Assembly (NCBI GenBank): GCA_036346225.1
Contig: JARFIW010000884.1
Coordinates: 2,622,501-2,686,500, forward strand
From: Platerodrilus igneus
Taxonomy: Eukaryota; Arthropoda; Insecta; Coleoptera; Lycidae
Direction of reading: 5' to 3'
Length of the DNA stretch: 64,000 bases
Both the position numbers and the translations under genes were made by a program. Positions 45,747 through 56,460 of the stretch are shown here, piece by piece; the stretch's first letter is position 1, and every line of letters begins with the position of its first letter. Under the pieces are notes generated by a model. It was not told the DNA's origin, made no database searches, and saw only the letters and a program-made list of their open reading frames with translations.

Positions 45747-47943
45747 CTGTGTTTCCCTGTATTTGAATCGAGCCCCAGCGTTGGGCCGTCAATGAATGCT
45801 GTGTTCCCCCAAAATCCGGGAACTACGCTTTATAATCGAGCCCCACGAATTGGGCGTCAAGAATGCTGTGAAACCTACAAAAAGCTATTCATTACCTTAA
45901 CTGTGTTGGTCCATTGACTTTCTTCCGTTAATCGCCTCGGCTGCTCCTCTAGATAGCTTTCATCCTCATACATAAAAAAAACAAACACATTCCTACCACA
46001 AACATCAACGTCAACTCTATTTACATCAATATTCACAATACATTAAAATTTCAAAATTAAAATTCAGCATAAATTTCAGTATCAGAAAATTTCAAGATTA
46101 AATTTATTATCATTTTAATGTGCATCCAGAATTAGAGTCCTTGTAGATGCCTACTAATTAATATAACAATATATGCAGACCTGAGTCTGAGTACAAAGGG
46201 AGCATCTACCACCCCTTTACGTTAATTAACCAGGTTCGTCTGATTGAGCTCAAAGACATACCCAAATTTTCATCATAATCCAGAACATAAATACTAAATA
46301 CCCCTTTCTACTTAAACAAGAGAATTTCACCTTAAAATTAAAAATTTGTTGTTAGTACAATTTCCCTACTGTCCATTTTAAGTAAATCAATTATAAAGTT
46401 ATTCAACACACACCAAAACATCAAAAATCGAACAACAAAGCATAAGTTACCTGAAGGTTAATGCACTCGTGGCGTCAATGTACATCGTCCTCTGTTAATC
46501 ACACCAATCCAACTGGGTTATGTTTAGGTCCTCGTATTACTGGTCGCCTTTAAAATTTTCTACACCACCATTCCTCTAAAGTTGTTTCAGTGCTTTTCCG
46601 GAACTCATTTGTGTATATCTGAAGCTTGTTTTGTGGATCCAGACACGTTACGAATCATTTAATTATTAACACCCCCGAAAAATAGCAAAGAAATTCATGC
46701 TTCTTTCACCAAGATACGCCAAAACTGCCTACTTTTGTGTATTCATTCGTCGTTGCAAATTTTGACTAATTAGTACAGTGATACTAACTTTATTACCTTG
46801 TATCTTCTTTTCTAAGTGCACTAAAGTACATTCATTGTAGCACGTAAAGAACAAGCTGTTTTACATCACAAAAATATTCGAGCAAACTGTTTAAAATTAT
46901 TAAATCAAAACCGGAAAACTAAAAAGCACTGTTTAACGCGTTGAATCAAGTCGAAGATCTAAGAGAGCTTGTTCATATTCCCCTGGGTATATATAGAGGT
47001 TAGCCTGTCTGTCGGTCGAGTCTCCAAAACGGACAATTCTAAAGAATTTCGCATTCTCGGTTCCCATTCCGTAGCCCGGCATGCGATTTTTACGAATTTT
47101 GTACTCGCCCCAGTTAAATCTCAGAAATTTCGACACGGCACGCAACGTCTGGAAATAACTAATTGAATTTTCTACAGAAATGTTATTTTTACCTCTCAAA
47201 TTTTGCCTTTTACTTTCAACCAATCGCAACCCCATGACGTTGCTCTACTCACGCCTTTTACTATATGTGTCGCGGTCTTGCGCATATTATCTGTCTCTAT
47301 CTACCCTGTTCTTATTGATGCAAATTGATATTCTTTATTATCGATTATTTTAGTCCATGTGGACTGTGAAATATCCCACCTTTAGCATTTCTCGTAACTA
47401 TTATGCGACGGTTTCTCCAAGATTCTCTGTAACCATTAATTATCTGCAACATTTTCGCCGTACGTGACTTTTAAACTACGCAGGTGTTCAAACATAATAT
47501 TAATTCTCAGAGCTTTATTTTATTGGGTTTTTACAAGTTTTTATAGATATTATATGTTACTAACGGTTCAATTAACTTCAATTAAAATTAATACCCTTTA
47601 AATTTTAGTGAATCCTAACTAAATATTAATTATTATCTGTACGTTTTGTTTAATACCGGTTACTTAAAATAGAGTTAATTAATATAAATTTTGCACGTAC
47701 TTTCTATTTGTTTCTTTACTAGGAATAATTAAATTATACGTAGAGCTTTTTAATACTGCTTCTTTTGATATAAAGCGTCTTGTACATGATTTAAATCTCT
47801 TATTTTTAATGAAACGAATGAATTTTTATGCTTCACGCTTTTATTTAATAACGCGAGTTATGTATCTTTTCACAAAGCTTCTACACGGTGATTAAAATTA
47901 TTTGATGTCATTATTTAATTTTCTACCCTGGTCTAAATATGAG

Positions 47944-47944
<1 letters not shown>
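45745..47944 (-). mobile_element. (TA)n-bounded LTR-like segment with duplicated primer-site motif
   Basis: The segment lies between two (TA)n tracts. Read on the minus strand it contains a core promoter CCTCTATATATACCCAGGGG (about 47000-46985), then a long AT-rich part, then the end GTTTCACAGCATTCT, a tRNA-Lys-like site (45859-45834), AACACAGCATTCAT, a second such site (45791-45766), and AAACACAGCA against ATATAT. Promoter upstream and PBS downstream is the layout of an LTR followed by the start of an internal region, here re-ended at the (TA)n. No coding region; a 100-codon minus frame at 47235-46933 has no motif. Confidence 0.45.
45766..45859 (-). promoter_or_regulatory. Two tandem tRNA-Lys-like primer-binding-site motifs
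   Basis: On the minus strand TGACGCCCAATTCGTGGGGC (45859-45840) and TGACGGCCCAACGCTGGGGC (45792-45773) each follow a CACAGCATT end and are each followed by TCGATT. The known tRNA-Lys(1,2) site is TGGCGCCCAACGTGGGGC. Two sites 68 bases apart is not normal for one LTR element. Confidence 0.5.
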
Positions 47945-47982
<38 letters not shown>

Positions 47983-48020
47983 GTGTGTGTGTGTGTATGT
48001 GTGTGTGCGTGCGTGTATGT
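47945..48020. repeat. (TA)n followed by (TG)n microsatellite
   Basis: TA tract to about 47979, then TTGTGTGTG with a few C interruptions, then a short TATATATA. Confidence 0.9.
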
Positions 48021-48600
48021 GTGTGTCTATATATATATATCTTCATTAGGTCTTCAGTCCTGAAACTGGTTAGACCCGTATCATCATTGTTTCCTATTCT
48101 GAACTAACCTAAACATTTTTCTGAAATTTGCACAGTCTGTAATTATCACTAACTGATCTAGGTTTACATCTACCTTCTTTTTCCTATCTCTGCTTTTAAT
48201 ATATCCCATACTATTTCCCAAAAATGCCTTAGACCGTATTTTGACCTTTTATTTCTCCTATTTTTTTCCACATATATCCTTATTCCCCTACTATTTCTAT
48301 AACCTATTTGTTATTAACTTGGTCTGTCCATGCTATTATCCTTATACATCTGAAGCGCAGCATTTAAAAAAGCTGCTACCGTTTTTCTATCTGTTTTTCC
48401 TACTGTTCGTATTTCATAGGCATATATAATTCTCGACCTTGATATGTATAATATTATAATGTGTAACTTTCTTGGGCTATTCAGGTCATATAACTCGATT
48501 AAAAATAAGAGCAATACATCTGCTAAGTTTAATTTTCGTATACCAGCAATTCTATAATTTCCGAACGTTTCGGACGTACGTTCCAACCTTTTTTAATTGG
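48021..48600 (-). pseudogene. Possible RTE-like LINE 3' remnant
   Basis: On the minus strand a frame at 48586-48314 reads YEIRTVGKTDRKTVAAF, loosely like the YGSE.WT..KTDR..IEAAEM motif near the C-terminus of RTE-type LINEs. The lower end reads CTAACCAGTTTCAGGACTGAAGACC, a form often seen at LINE 3' ends. Evidence is weak and nothing else of the ORF can be followed. Confidence 0.3.
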
Positions 48601-48816
48601 ATCAATAAACAAAAGTATATTTAACTAAGACATTTTCTATACTCCATCGCTAATAACATTTCAAACGTGCTTACCTTGAAACAGAAACTCTATTTGAAGT
48701 GTAATTCGTGAAGATCTATAAAATAAGGTTTAGTTTTTTAGTTAATGTACTTGTGTTTATTGGTCCATTGAAAAAAACTGTTGTTGTTATACGAAAAATA
48801 AAGATGACTTTACACG

Positions 48817-48817
<1 letters not shown>

Positions 48818-48865
<48 letters not shown>
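48818..48865. repeat. (TA)n microsatellite
   Basis: About 23 TA units immediately left of the hairpin at 48875. Confidence 0.95.
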
Positions 48866-48868
<3 letters not shown>

Positions 48869-48874
48869 GAATGC

Positions 48875-48947
48875 TTAATATATATTAATAGTTTTTAAGA
48901 TGAAATGGTAATTCAACATTTTCATCTTAAAAACTATATATATTAAG
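48875..48947. repeat. Long inverted repeat (hairpin), about 28-bp arms
   Basis: Left arm TTAATATATATTAATAGTTT then TTAAGATGAAA; right arm TTTCATCTTAAAAACTATAT then ATATTAA. The arms pair nearly perfectly with a 13-base loop (TGGTAATTCAACA region). It would form a stable cruciform or RNA hairpin and may be a palindromic small element or the edge of the neighbouring Penelope-like element's target. Confidence 0.8.
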
Positions 48948-49068
48948 GGGTTTATGCTTATACGGTCAATTGGTTGAATGCATATATCTTTAGTTCAAAA
49001 CCAAATTTTCAAAAGGTAGTTCCTTAATATTTTCACATAACGGTCGTAAAACCACTTCAAAATATTAC

Positions 49069-49117
49069 TTATATATATATATATATATATATATATACAA
49101 ATTATATATATATATAC

Positions 49118-49152
<35 letters not shown>
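49069..49152. repeat. (TA)n tract with two CAAAT interruptions
   Basis: TA repeats interrupted twice by TACAAATTA. It borders the left end of the Penelope-like element; a second tract at 53050-53086 borders the right end. Confidence 0.95.
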
Positions 49153-49159
<7 letters not shown>

Positions 49160-49398
49160 TCTTTATAAAGATAACGACCTTAATTTCAATATAAAATGGT
49201 ATTCTTTTTGTAGGTTTCAGGTCTTCTTAAATAATCAGTACTCTTTTTTATAAATCTAAGCTTTCGGATATATTCAATCCTTTGTCAAAGATACTAAAAT
49301 ATACAGAAATAATAATACTGTAAAATTATAAAGGTATGCTGTTACTTACTAAAGCGAGGCTACAGATATAAATTAAAAATACATTTGTTTAGCAATAC
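49153..49398 (-). repeat. PLE 3' terminal repeat (pLTR)
   Basis: Second direct copy of the 246-base repeat, immediately right of the (TA)n tract. Confidence 0.85.
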
Positions 49399-49517
49399 AA
49401 ACATTAAAGATATAAACTTGTTGGAAGTTAGTTAAAGTTTGACATTTGACAGGTGTTTTATTTTGACTGAAAGCTCCCCTCTGTTTTTATATGTTTATTT
49501 AAATTTTAAATAGCATG

Positions 49518-49518
<1 letters not shown>

Positions 49519-49568
<50 letters not shown>
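49519..49568. repeat. (TG)n microsatellite in the PLE 3' region
   Basis: About 25 TG units in the main copy; the inverted copy has about 18 units of CA at 52693-52728, so the tract belongs to the element and has changed length. Confidence 0.95.
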
Positions 49569-49569
<1 letters not shown>

Positions 49570-49669
49570 TGTTAGCAGCTGTTGTGTAGATTACTGAATA
49601 TTTTTAATTTATGTGTTAGTGGTTTGAAAATTTAGAAGATAAGTATATATAGAGCTCAAACTATCAAAA

Positions 49670-52031
49670 TCAGTTTTTGTTCATACTGTTAGAATTTTGA
49701 AAAATGTAGCACATTTCAAGAAATTCTCTTTTCTTTTTATGACTTTCAATGTCTAAAATTTTTGGTGTGTTGAAATTTATCTCATGATGAGTGCTATTAA
49801 CGTGAGTAGTTAAAGCACATGCATTGGGTTTGACTCGTATGTCACTTTTATGTTGAGTAATACGTTGTTTCAACTTTTGTGAGCTTTGTCCTATGTAAGA
49901 TTGGTCACAATTTAAACAATTAATTTTGTAGATAACGTTTCGTTGGTATAATGGAGTTGTTTTATCTTTTACTTTAGAGAATAGGTTATTTAGAGTTAAA
50001 CTATTCCTTTTCGCAATTTTTATGTTAAATTTTTGAAAATATTTTCTAATTTGACGGTTAAATGTTTTATATAGGGAGAGATTGAAATATTAAAGTAGTA
50101 TCGTTTTGGTTTTGTGTTATTATTGAGAATTGCATGAGGTGTCATGTGATTGTATAGAAGACGTTTAATTAAAATGGATGGATAGTTATTGTTTTTAGTA
50201 TGATAAAGAGTTTTTAAATTTTTTGGTATAACGATGGATGACTAATTTTTGAATTCTATTCTTTAAACCTAAGATGAAGTTAATTTTAATGTTGTATGAG
50301 TGATATGATAAATAATTTAAATACCTGCCGGAATTAATAGGTTTTGGTACCAATCTAAAATAATGTTGTTTTCTGAATTTCTAATTAGTAGAGTGTCTAA
50401 AAAAGGAATCGAGCGATTATTTTCGTTTTCTATGGTAAATTGTATTTTGTTGTTATAACTATTGAAAATTTGTAAGGTTTCATTGAGTTTATCTTTAGGA
50501 ATAGCTGTTACTATGTCGTCTACAAATTTCTTTATGAATGGTAAACTGAAAGGTAGTTTAGGGATCACATTATCTAGTAGGGTGTCCATGACAATTTTGG
50601 CTAATATAGGACTTAAATTGGAGCCCATTGGACAGCCAAATATCTGAAGATAAAATTTATTATTAAATTTAAAATAACTTGTTTCAAAGAGAAAATTAAT
50701 AATTTCTATAAAAACCGGTTTTGAGATATTACAATTGTTTGTGATGTTTAACCATAAGTTATCAATATTTTGTAATACTAACTCTTTTGAAATGTTTGTG
50801 AAGAGTGAAATTACATCTAAACTTATTAATATATAATTGTTTGGTAGTTGGAAGTTGTTTATAAAGGTTGCAAATTCAAAAGAATCTTTTACATTGTATT
50901 CGTTTAGATTTGTTGATTTTTCTAAAATAATAGCAACGAATTTAGAGAGCTTTTCAGTTGGATTATTGTATGAAGCTACAATTGGTCGAATTGGGTTATC
51001 TAATTTATGGATTTTGGTAGACCATATAATTTTGGAATTGAGCTGCTATAATTATTAAGTAATTTAGCTTCTTCATTAGTGATGAATTTTTGTTTTTAGC
51101 TCTTGTATTAATTTTAAGGTTTGTGCTTGAAAGCGAGATGTCGGGTCTACACGGATTTCTTTGTAAGTTAAAGGATCATTGAGTAAGGTATCTATCTTCT
51201 GAATATAGTCAGTTTTGAAATGGCTACACTTAAGTTTCCTTTATCAGCTTTTAATATTAGTAAATCACTATTTTCTTTTAAGTATTTACGACATTTGTTG
51301 AAGTCTAACATAAATTTTGATTTAACGTTCGAAGATTCATGTATAAAGTTAGTAATTATATTGGTAGTCTGAGCTCTACATAAATCTCTCTTTTATTATC
51401 AATATTATCTATAATGGTTTCTAAATCAGCTAAAACATTGATAATTGTCTTGTTATTGATTTTGGTGGTATACTGAATTTTGGACCAAGAGATAGAAAAG
51501 ACTTAATGTCATCTGGAATCTCAAAGTCACTTATGTTTTGAACCATTTGTCAAGATTATTAAAACTAAGAGTGTGGTTAGAATTTATTAGGTTATAATCT
51601 TTTTAGGTTAGCTGTCTTAATTTTGTGAAACATTTTATTGTAATTTATAGTTTGTCTATGTTCGTATTCAGTATAAATATAAAGTGGTAAAGTGGTTGAA
51701 ATCTTTTCTTTAATAGCCGTTAGTTCTTTGTACATCTTATTGAGTAAGTAGTGGGTTATTTTAATCTCTAAATTTAGAATTTTCTTTTAGCCTGTCATTA
51801 AAGCGTTGAACAATCAGGGGCAATAATTTTACCATTACTTTCCAACAATGAATATAAGTTTTTTAAAGCTTCTGGAATATGTCTTGGCAAGATACATTTG
51901 CTTCTACATTGTAGCAGAAATATCTTCCTATTGCTAAATGATGCCAATTTGATGTTAATTTTAGACCAGCGTTTTAGGAGTATAGTGATATTAGCTCCAT
52001 AAGTTTTAGATATTCTTTGATAAAAACCCAT
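49670..52031 (-). pseudogene. PLE reverse transcriptase with C-terminal GIY-YIG endonuclease (broken)
   Basis: The frame starts 8 bases after the 5' terminal repeat (MGFYQRISKTYGANITILL). It then breaks repeatedly between 51800 and 50640, where only pieces such as the region before CPMGSNLSP can be traced. The RT core is clear at 50628-50317: MGSNLSPILAKIVMDTLLD, KKFVDDIVTAIPKDKL (catalytic Asp pair in FVDD) and NENNRSIPFLDTLLIR, all typical of PLE RTs, which resemble telomerase. The endonuclease has CLNCDQSYIGQSSQKLKQRI and THVNSTHHEI at 49930-49750, the GIY-YIG domain of Penelope-type elements. Several frameshifts make it non-functional. Confidence 0.88.
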
Positions 52032-52038
52032 ATTTCTT

Positions 52039-52284
52039 ATAAACTTCTTTATAAAGATAACGACCTTAATTTCAATATAAAATGGTATTCTTTTTGTAGG
52101 TTTCAGGTCTTCTTAAATAATCAGTACTCTTTTTTATAAATCTAAGCTTTCGGATATATTCAATCCTTTGTCAAAGATACTAAAATATACAGAAATAATA
52201 ATACTGTAAAATTATAAAGGTATGCTGTTACTTACTAAAGCGAGGCTACAGATATAAATTAAAAATACATTTGTTTAGCAATAC
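52039..52284 (-). repeat. PLE 5' terminal repeat (pLTR)
   Basis: A 246-base direct repeat of 49153-49398. It contains, on the minus strand, CTTTGACAAAGGATTGAA then TATCCGAAAGC, in which GGAT/ATCC can pair just before GAAA. Hammerhead ribozymes are known in Penelope terminal repeats, and this is the place where a decayed one would be expected. Confidence 0.85.
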
Positions 52285-52689
52285 TAAAGTAAAAGATAAA
52301 ACAACTCCATTATACCAACGAAACGTTATCTACAAAATTAATTGTTTAAATTGTGACCAATCTTACATAGGACAAAGCTCACAAAAGTTGAAACAACGTA
52401 TTACTCAACATAAAAGTGACATACGAGTCAAACCCAATGCATGTGCTTTAACTACTCACGTTAATAGCACTCATCATGAGATAAATTTCAACACACCAAA
52501 AATTTTAGACATTGAAAGTCATAAAAAGAAAAGAGAATTTCTTGAAATGTGCTACATTTTTCAAAATTCTAACAGTATGAACAAAAAACTGATTTTGATA
52601 GTTTGAGCTCTATATATACTTATCTTCTAAATTTTCAAACCACTAACAAATAAATTAAAAATATTCAGTAATCTACACAACAGCTGCTA

Positions 52690-52730
<41 letters not shown>

Positions 52731-53044
52731 CTATTTAAAATTTAAATAAACATATAAAAACAGAGGGAGCTTTCAGTCAAAATAAAACACCTGTCAAATG
52801 TCAAACTTTACCTAACTTCCAACAAGTTTATATCTTTAATGTTTGTATTGCTAAACAAATGTATTTTTAATTTATATCTGTAGCCTCGCTTTAGTAAGTA
52901 ACAGCATACCTTTATAATTTTACAGTATTATTATTTCTGTATATTTTAGTATCTTTGACAAAGGATTGAATATATCCGAAAGCTTAGATTTATAAAAAAG
53001 AGTACTGATTATTTAAGAAGACCTGAAACCTACAAAAAGAATAC

Positions 53045-53049
<5 letters not shown>
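52285..53049 (+). pseudogene. Inverted 5'-truncated PLE copy with open GIY-YIG domain
   Basis: The plus strand reads TKVKDKTTPLYQRNVIYKIN, CLNCDQSYIGQSSQKLKQRI, then HKSDIRVKPNACALTTHVNS to the stop at 52606. It is the inverted counterpart of 49975-49670, with an uninterrupted frame over the endonuclease. It then continues with a (CA)18 tract (52693-52728), TGTCAAACTTTACCTAACTT and the terminal repeat, ending at AAATGGTATTC-complement near 53045, about 45 bases short of the full repeat. It begins inside the protein with no start codon, consistent with 5' truncation at insertion. Confidence 0.88.
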
Positions 53050-53086
<37 letters not shown>

Positions 53087-53088
<2 letters not shown>

Positions 53089-54873
53089 AAATGTAAGGGG
53101 GGGGGGGGTACAAGGCTTCTAAGAGTAGATTTGTGTTAAAAAGGGTATATGCCAAACGACATAATTCATATATAAGATCCAGTAATTCAAAAAACTATAT
53201 TTTGCCGTACTTTACATATGCTAAAGTATTTACCATTTTAGTTTGAAACGTATGTGCCAAAAGGTAAACAAGATGACTTAATGACGTTGATACAATGCAC
53301 GGTACTCAAGGTTTTATACTAAGTTGAAATTTTATAAGCCATTGAAAGTACATTTGCCGTCGGAAAACCGGACGCGTCTACGGATATCTACAATCAACCA
53401 AGCGTCCAGGTCTTGTGTGAATTATTTTGGCTTTTCATTTAAGTAGAATCAACTTTTGGACGAATTGTAAATTCAAAATTATAAGTGAATAGTAATATCA
53501 AAGATATAATTGGAGAATTGTGAAGTGTTTAGGACCAATGGTAGAAATAAGGATTGTATGTAAAGACTATAGTTAAGGTATTTGTGACACTAGAGAAAAG
53601 AAAAGTTGTTATTGGATAGTTTTATGCTTTTAAAATGTGATTAAGTAAGCTAGTTTTGTTATGCTTATTGCCTAGCGAAGTAAATAAGGGGATTCTATTT
53701 CGATTTCTTTTAGTAAAAAGACGTGTTTTGCAAACCTGTGTTAAAGTTGTATAATATTTGGATAAAATAAATGTTTTTGAGTTTACATAGTATGATTTAG
53801 TAAAGTGAAGGTATAAAAAGCATCGGTGTTATAAAAGCGACGATAATTGGAGAATATTTAGAGTGTTTATAGTGCGACGGGAAGTAACGGATATTTAGTT
53901 AGATTTGAACGAGATTGGTATTGGAATTGGAACGATTTTGGTTAAAAGGCAGTAGGAGATTCGAGTGGTAATACAAAGCGACGGCGAAGCAACGACGATA
54001 TTAATAATTTTGGAGTGATTTGGATAAAGATTAACGGCAGTAGGACATAGAGTGGACATTGAAGTATAGAAGGGCATAGATTGAATTGGAACAGGACGGC
54101 AGGATAGGTTTGGGATTGACTACGGAAAGACGAAAGGATTAATTGGAGCACGCAGAGAGAAAACAGGAGAGCAGTAAAGTACAGGGGAAGATTCAACGCA
54201 GAAACCAAGGGAACACGGAAAGATTAACGCAGGGGAAGTAAATACTACGGTTTATTCAAAATTCTAAAATTAGGGTAAATTATTTCAGATTTGGGGTCAG
54301 CAAAATTATCTTAAGACACCTGGAAGCGATACGCAGGATCATCAGTGATTGTGAATCCTTGTAAAGGCGCGTACGGCGAATAAGAACTTGAGCCAGCAAC
54401 ATTTAAAGAAGGCATCAGCGCTGTATAATTCAGGTGAGTACCGTGAAATATCTTAAAACGTCAGATAAGTCAGAAATTGTATACATAAATTAATTTGGCA
54501 CCAAGCAACATTGATCAGTAAAATTTGGCATATACAGTAAATAATTCCATATAAAAAGTGGTAAAACAAACGAGTGTGCAGTTTGGTTGGGCAGTGCACA
54601 TCTACTCACGATTGAACCCACGGTGAGTAGGTGAACGCCCTGAGATAAAGGTTTCATATAGTCGAGGCATAAAATATAGTAAACAGTTAAATAGATACCC
54701 AACCAAACTTTGCTAAAACACATCATATAGGAATCATTCATTGAATACTAAAATTAGGGGCGACGACAAAAGTCGTGTATCAGAATTTATAAATAAATAA
54801 AAATCAAATTAAATTATACATATAAAAAAAATAAATATTAGGGCGGAGGGGTGGAGTAATAAAACCTTTATAA

Positions 54874-54875
<2 letters not shown>
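53087..54875 (+). other. (TA)n-bounded segment with G-run start and promoter-like block
   Basis: It begins TTGAAATGTAAGGGGG (11-G run) after (TA)n, like 32163. A TATA-like GGTATAAAAAGCATC lies near 53812, and TCAGGTGAGTACC near 54430 resembles a splice donor. The purine-rich part 53880-54250 has no valid frame on the plus strand; the minus-strand 60-88 codon frames are composition artefacts. Possibly an LTR with leader of the TA-targeting family. Confidence 0.35.
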
Positions 54876-54911
<36 letters not shown>

Positions 54912-55564
54912 CTACGATATCGCCTTTGACAGATGTATAACGATCAATTGTCTGCTGATTCCCACCTCTCTGTGCCTTTAAAATAATTTAAGATTAACAC
55001 TATTAAATTTATGCATCGACTAGCTCAGTGATACCACGCACACAGTGAACGACAATATGATACCAGAATTTTTTTACTCTCTCCTCTCCAACACTCAATA
55101 TCTCCGAATAAGATAAACTAAATTCACCAAAAAATTTGCATAGTGAACTAAATAAAATTAAATTTACAAATCTACGCCATTTTTAATATCATTTACTTTT
55201 TATAGAACTTTTATATAAAAATTAAAAAAATATTTCTATCGAATTAGCTCTTTACGAAGATTATAAAATTTTGCACACTTAAAAGCAATTATAGCCAGCA
55301 AAAAAATTGTATCTTACCATGAATACTTTCGTTAAACGTTCGAAAAAATGTCAATTTTTTAACATAATTCTACGACCAACCAAATTTTTGTTAACCATTT
55401 ACACAAAATATTTTAGTAACATTCAACTTTTAAGCTCACTGCTGAATACACAAATTATGTAAAATTATAAATGTAACATGCTACAACTAGAATACATAGT
55501 TCTGATCTTATATTTTTCCTGTTTTTTCTTGCTGGAGCTTCCTGGCCCAAATCGATCGTTTGTT

Positions 55565-55860
55565 CGTTAGCTTAGATTCATGGACCAGTAACTTAGCGTG
55601 TTAACCAAGTACTTTGAAATATTTACCAGCAACTTGGAGTCGTTTACCCAATAATTTAAAGTATTAACCCTGTATTTAGAGTATTTTACCATTTATTTAG
55701 AGTATTTACGTCGTAACTTGGAGTTGTTAGCCAGTAACTTGAAGTATTTACCCAGAAATTAGAGTCATTTACCCATACCTAGTAATTTGAAGCGTTAACC
55801 ATTAACTTAGATTCGTTTACCAGTACCTTGGAATCGTTTACCCCGTAATTTGGAGCCCTA
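55565..55860. repeat. Minisatellite with ACCAGTAACTTGGAGTCGTTT unit
   Basis: About eleven degenerate units of 24-28 bases built on (A)CC(C)AGTAACTTGGAGT(C)GTTTA, for example at 55582, 55625, 55708, 55735, 55800 and 55828. No coding frame. Confidence 0.8.
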
Positions 55861-56339
55861 AATTAATAAATTGCAAAGATTTTTATTTATATGAATTATT
55901 TCTAGACTTCCGTTTATTATTAATGACAAAATTCTTTATACACTTATTACAACGCGCACTTTACTGTTTATTTCACTGGAAATTATAAATTTTTGTTACG
56001 TTTCAATTTCTTAAACTTACACTAAAATTCTATCCACGTAATAATTTTACTCTTTACAAGTTTTGGACAAATTTAATAAATTCAGTATTAAAATTTAAAT
56101 TGAAAAGATTTCTTAAAATTAAGTAGATCTGACCTGTGATCTCCTGATATGTTGTTTTGTGTTGTGGATCAACACCACCTTGGTGTCCTCAATCGAATAC
56201 CAATGCTCTGCTTTGTCGAACCAATATTTCAGTACAGTTACCCTTGTTTTCCAAAAATCACTTCGTTCTTTATTCTATATTTCTCTGCATATGCTTTGAA
56301 TCTCTTCCCTTAAATACCACTTGAATTCGTGGGTTACTT

Positions 56340-56460
56340 AGTATTATACCAGAATTATACCATAAATAGTCCAGAAATATACCAGAAGTATTGTTTTCGA
56401 CGCAGTTTAAAATTGAACCAGAAATAGTCCAGAATTTGACTGGAAGCCGATTAGAAGCCC
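56340..56460. repeat. Minisatellite with ATACCAGAAATAGTCCAGAA unit
   Basis: Four to five short units alternate TATACCAGAA and TAGTCCAGAA. Confidence 0.6.

Larger units (their letters stand above)
49153..53049 (-). mobile_element. Penelope-like element (PLE) with direct terminal repeats and an inverted truncated copy
   Basis: On the minus strand: terminal repeat (52284-52039), ORF from ATG 52031 through RT (FVDD near 50520) to GIY-YIG endonuclease (49975-49670), 3' region with a (TG)n tract, terminal repeat (49398-49153). The two terminal repeats are both 246 bases and appear identical. Directly beyond the 5' terminal repeat, in plus orientation, lies a second copy cut at its 5' end (52285-53049) with GIY-YIG, (CA)n and terminal repeat. 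Direct pLTRs plus an inverted, 5'-truncated tail is the classic arrangement described for Penelope. The element sits in (TA)n. Confidence 0.9.

Noticed and set aside
53895..54208. 60- and 88-codon minus-strand frames
   Set aside because: Complement of a purine-rich stretch; composition artefact.
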